Assembly: GCA_036874045.1 (NCBI GenBank)
Contig: CM072338.1
Coordinates: forward strand, 17,816,501-17,880,500
Direction of reading: 5' to 3'
DNA from: Cymodocea nodosa
Lineage: Eukaryota > Streptophyta > Magnoliopsida > Alismatales > Cymodoceaceae
Length of the DNA stretch: 64,000 bases
Part shown: positions 63,911 to 64,000 of the stretch, piece by piece
How positions within the stretch are numbered: the first letter of the stretch is position 1
Layout of the letters: the number at the start of each line of letters is the position of its first letter
Notes under the pieces: generated by a model
What the model was told of the DNA's origin: nothing
Databases searched by the model: none
What the model saw: only the letters and a program-made list of their open reading frames with translations
Translations under genes and position numbers: made by a program

Positions 63911-63918
63911 TTTTTATA
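63911..63918 (-). promoter_or_regulatory. TATA box for the candidate first exon
   Basis: TATAAAAA on the minus strand, about 30 bp upstream of the presumed start near 63,882. Confidence 0.4.
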
Positions 63919-64000
63919 TTTAATAAAGAATAACAATCGTTATATTATATCTTTCTATATATCATTATTAAAAAATCTCTTTAATTTTTTCTAACATATG

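Overview
This is a nuclear window from a flowering plant. The evidence is spliced genes with GT-AG introns, a chloroplast-type LepA/EF4 gene, a plant U2 snRNA gene with plant USE and TATA spacing, a plant-specific DUF1644 gene, and many decayed plant-type retroelements (RTE-like and L1-like LINEs, Copia) plus a hAT fossil. The non-coding DNA is very AT-rich, while the 6PGL-like gene and the first LepA exon are GC-rich. Very long introns with old element copies suggest a slowly purging genome; a monocot such as a palm, or an early-diverging angiosperm, would fit. The species cannot be fixed from this sequence.

Layout. (1) 1-3.3 kb: a three-exon 6-phosphogluconolactonase-like gene on the minus strand that has lost key family residues. 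(2) 3.3-9.9 kb: gene-poor AT-rich DNA with a 461-bp tandem unit and an unusual array of a TTRAGTTA motif mixed with three CACGTG boxes. (3) 9.9-10.16 kb: a complete U2 snRNA gene on the minus strand with its promoter. (4) 11.37-49.65 kb: one minus-strand gene for chloroplast translation factor LepA (EF4). It has 22 coding exons (2,091 nt, 696 aa) in 38 kb. All exon joins were worked out by hand and keep frame. Its introns hold at least five RTE-type LINE fragments, an L1-like LINE, two Copia 3' halves, a hAT transposase relic and several tandem duplications. (5) 51.67-52.73 kb: an intact DUF1644 zinc-binding protein gene on the minus strand, whose 5' UTR exon may lie about 11 kb upstream. (6) 52.8-63 kb: no gene seen; LINE fragments and minisatellites. 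(7) 63.0-63.92 kb: GC-richer DNA with candidate minus-strand first exons and TATA boxes.

The three protein genes and the U2 gene all lie on the minus strand but are not an operon and have unrelated roles: sugar metabolism (or a derived non-catalytic role), splicing, plastid translation, and a stress-type DUF1644 protein. The best leads are the motif-depleted 6PGL-like protein, the GC-AG intron in LepA, a LINE sitting about 11 bp from a LepA splice donor, a LINE with 57-bp target-site duplications, and the TTRAGTTA array. No wholly new multi-gene system was found.
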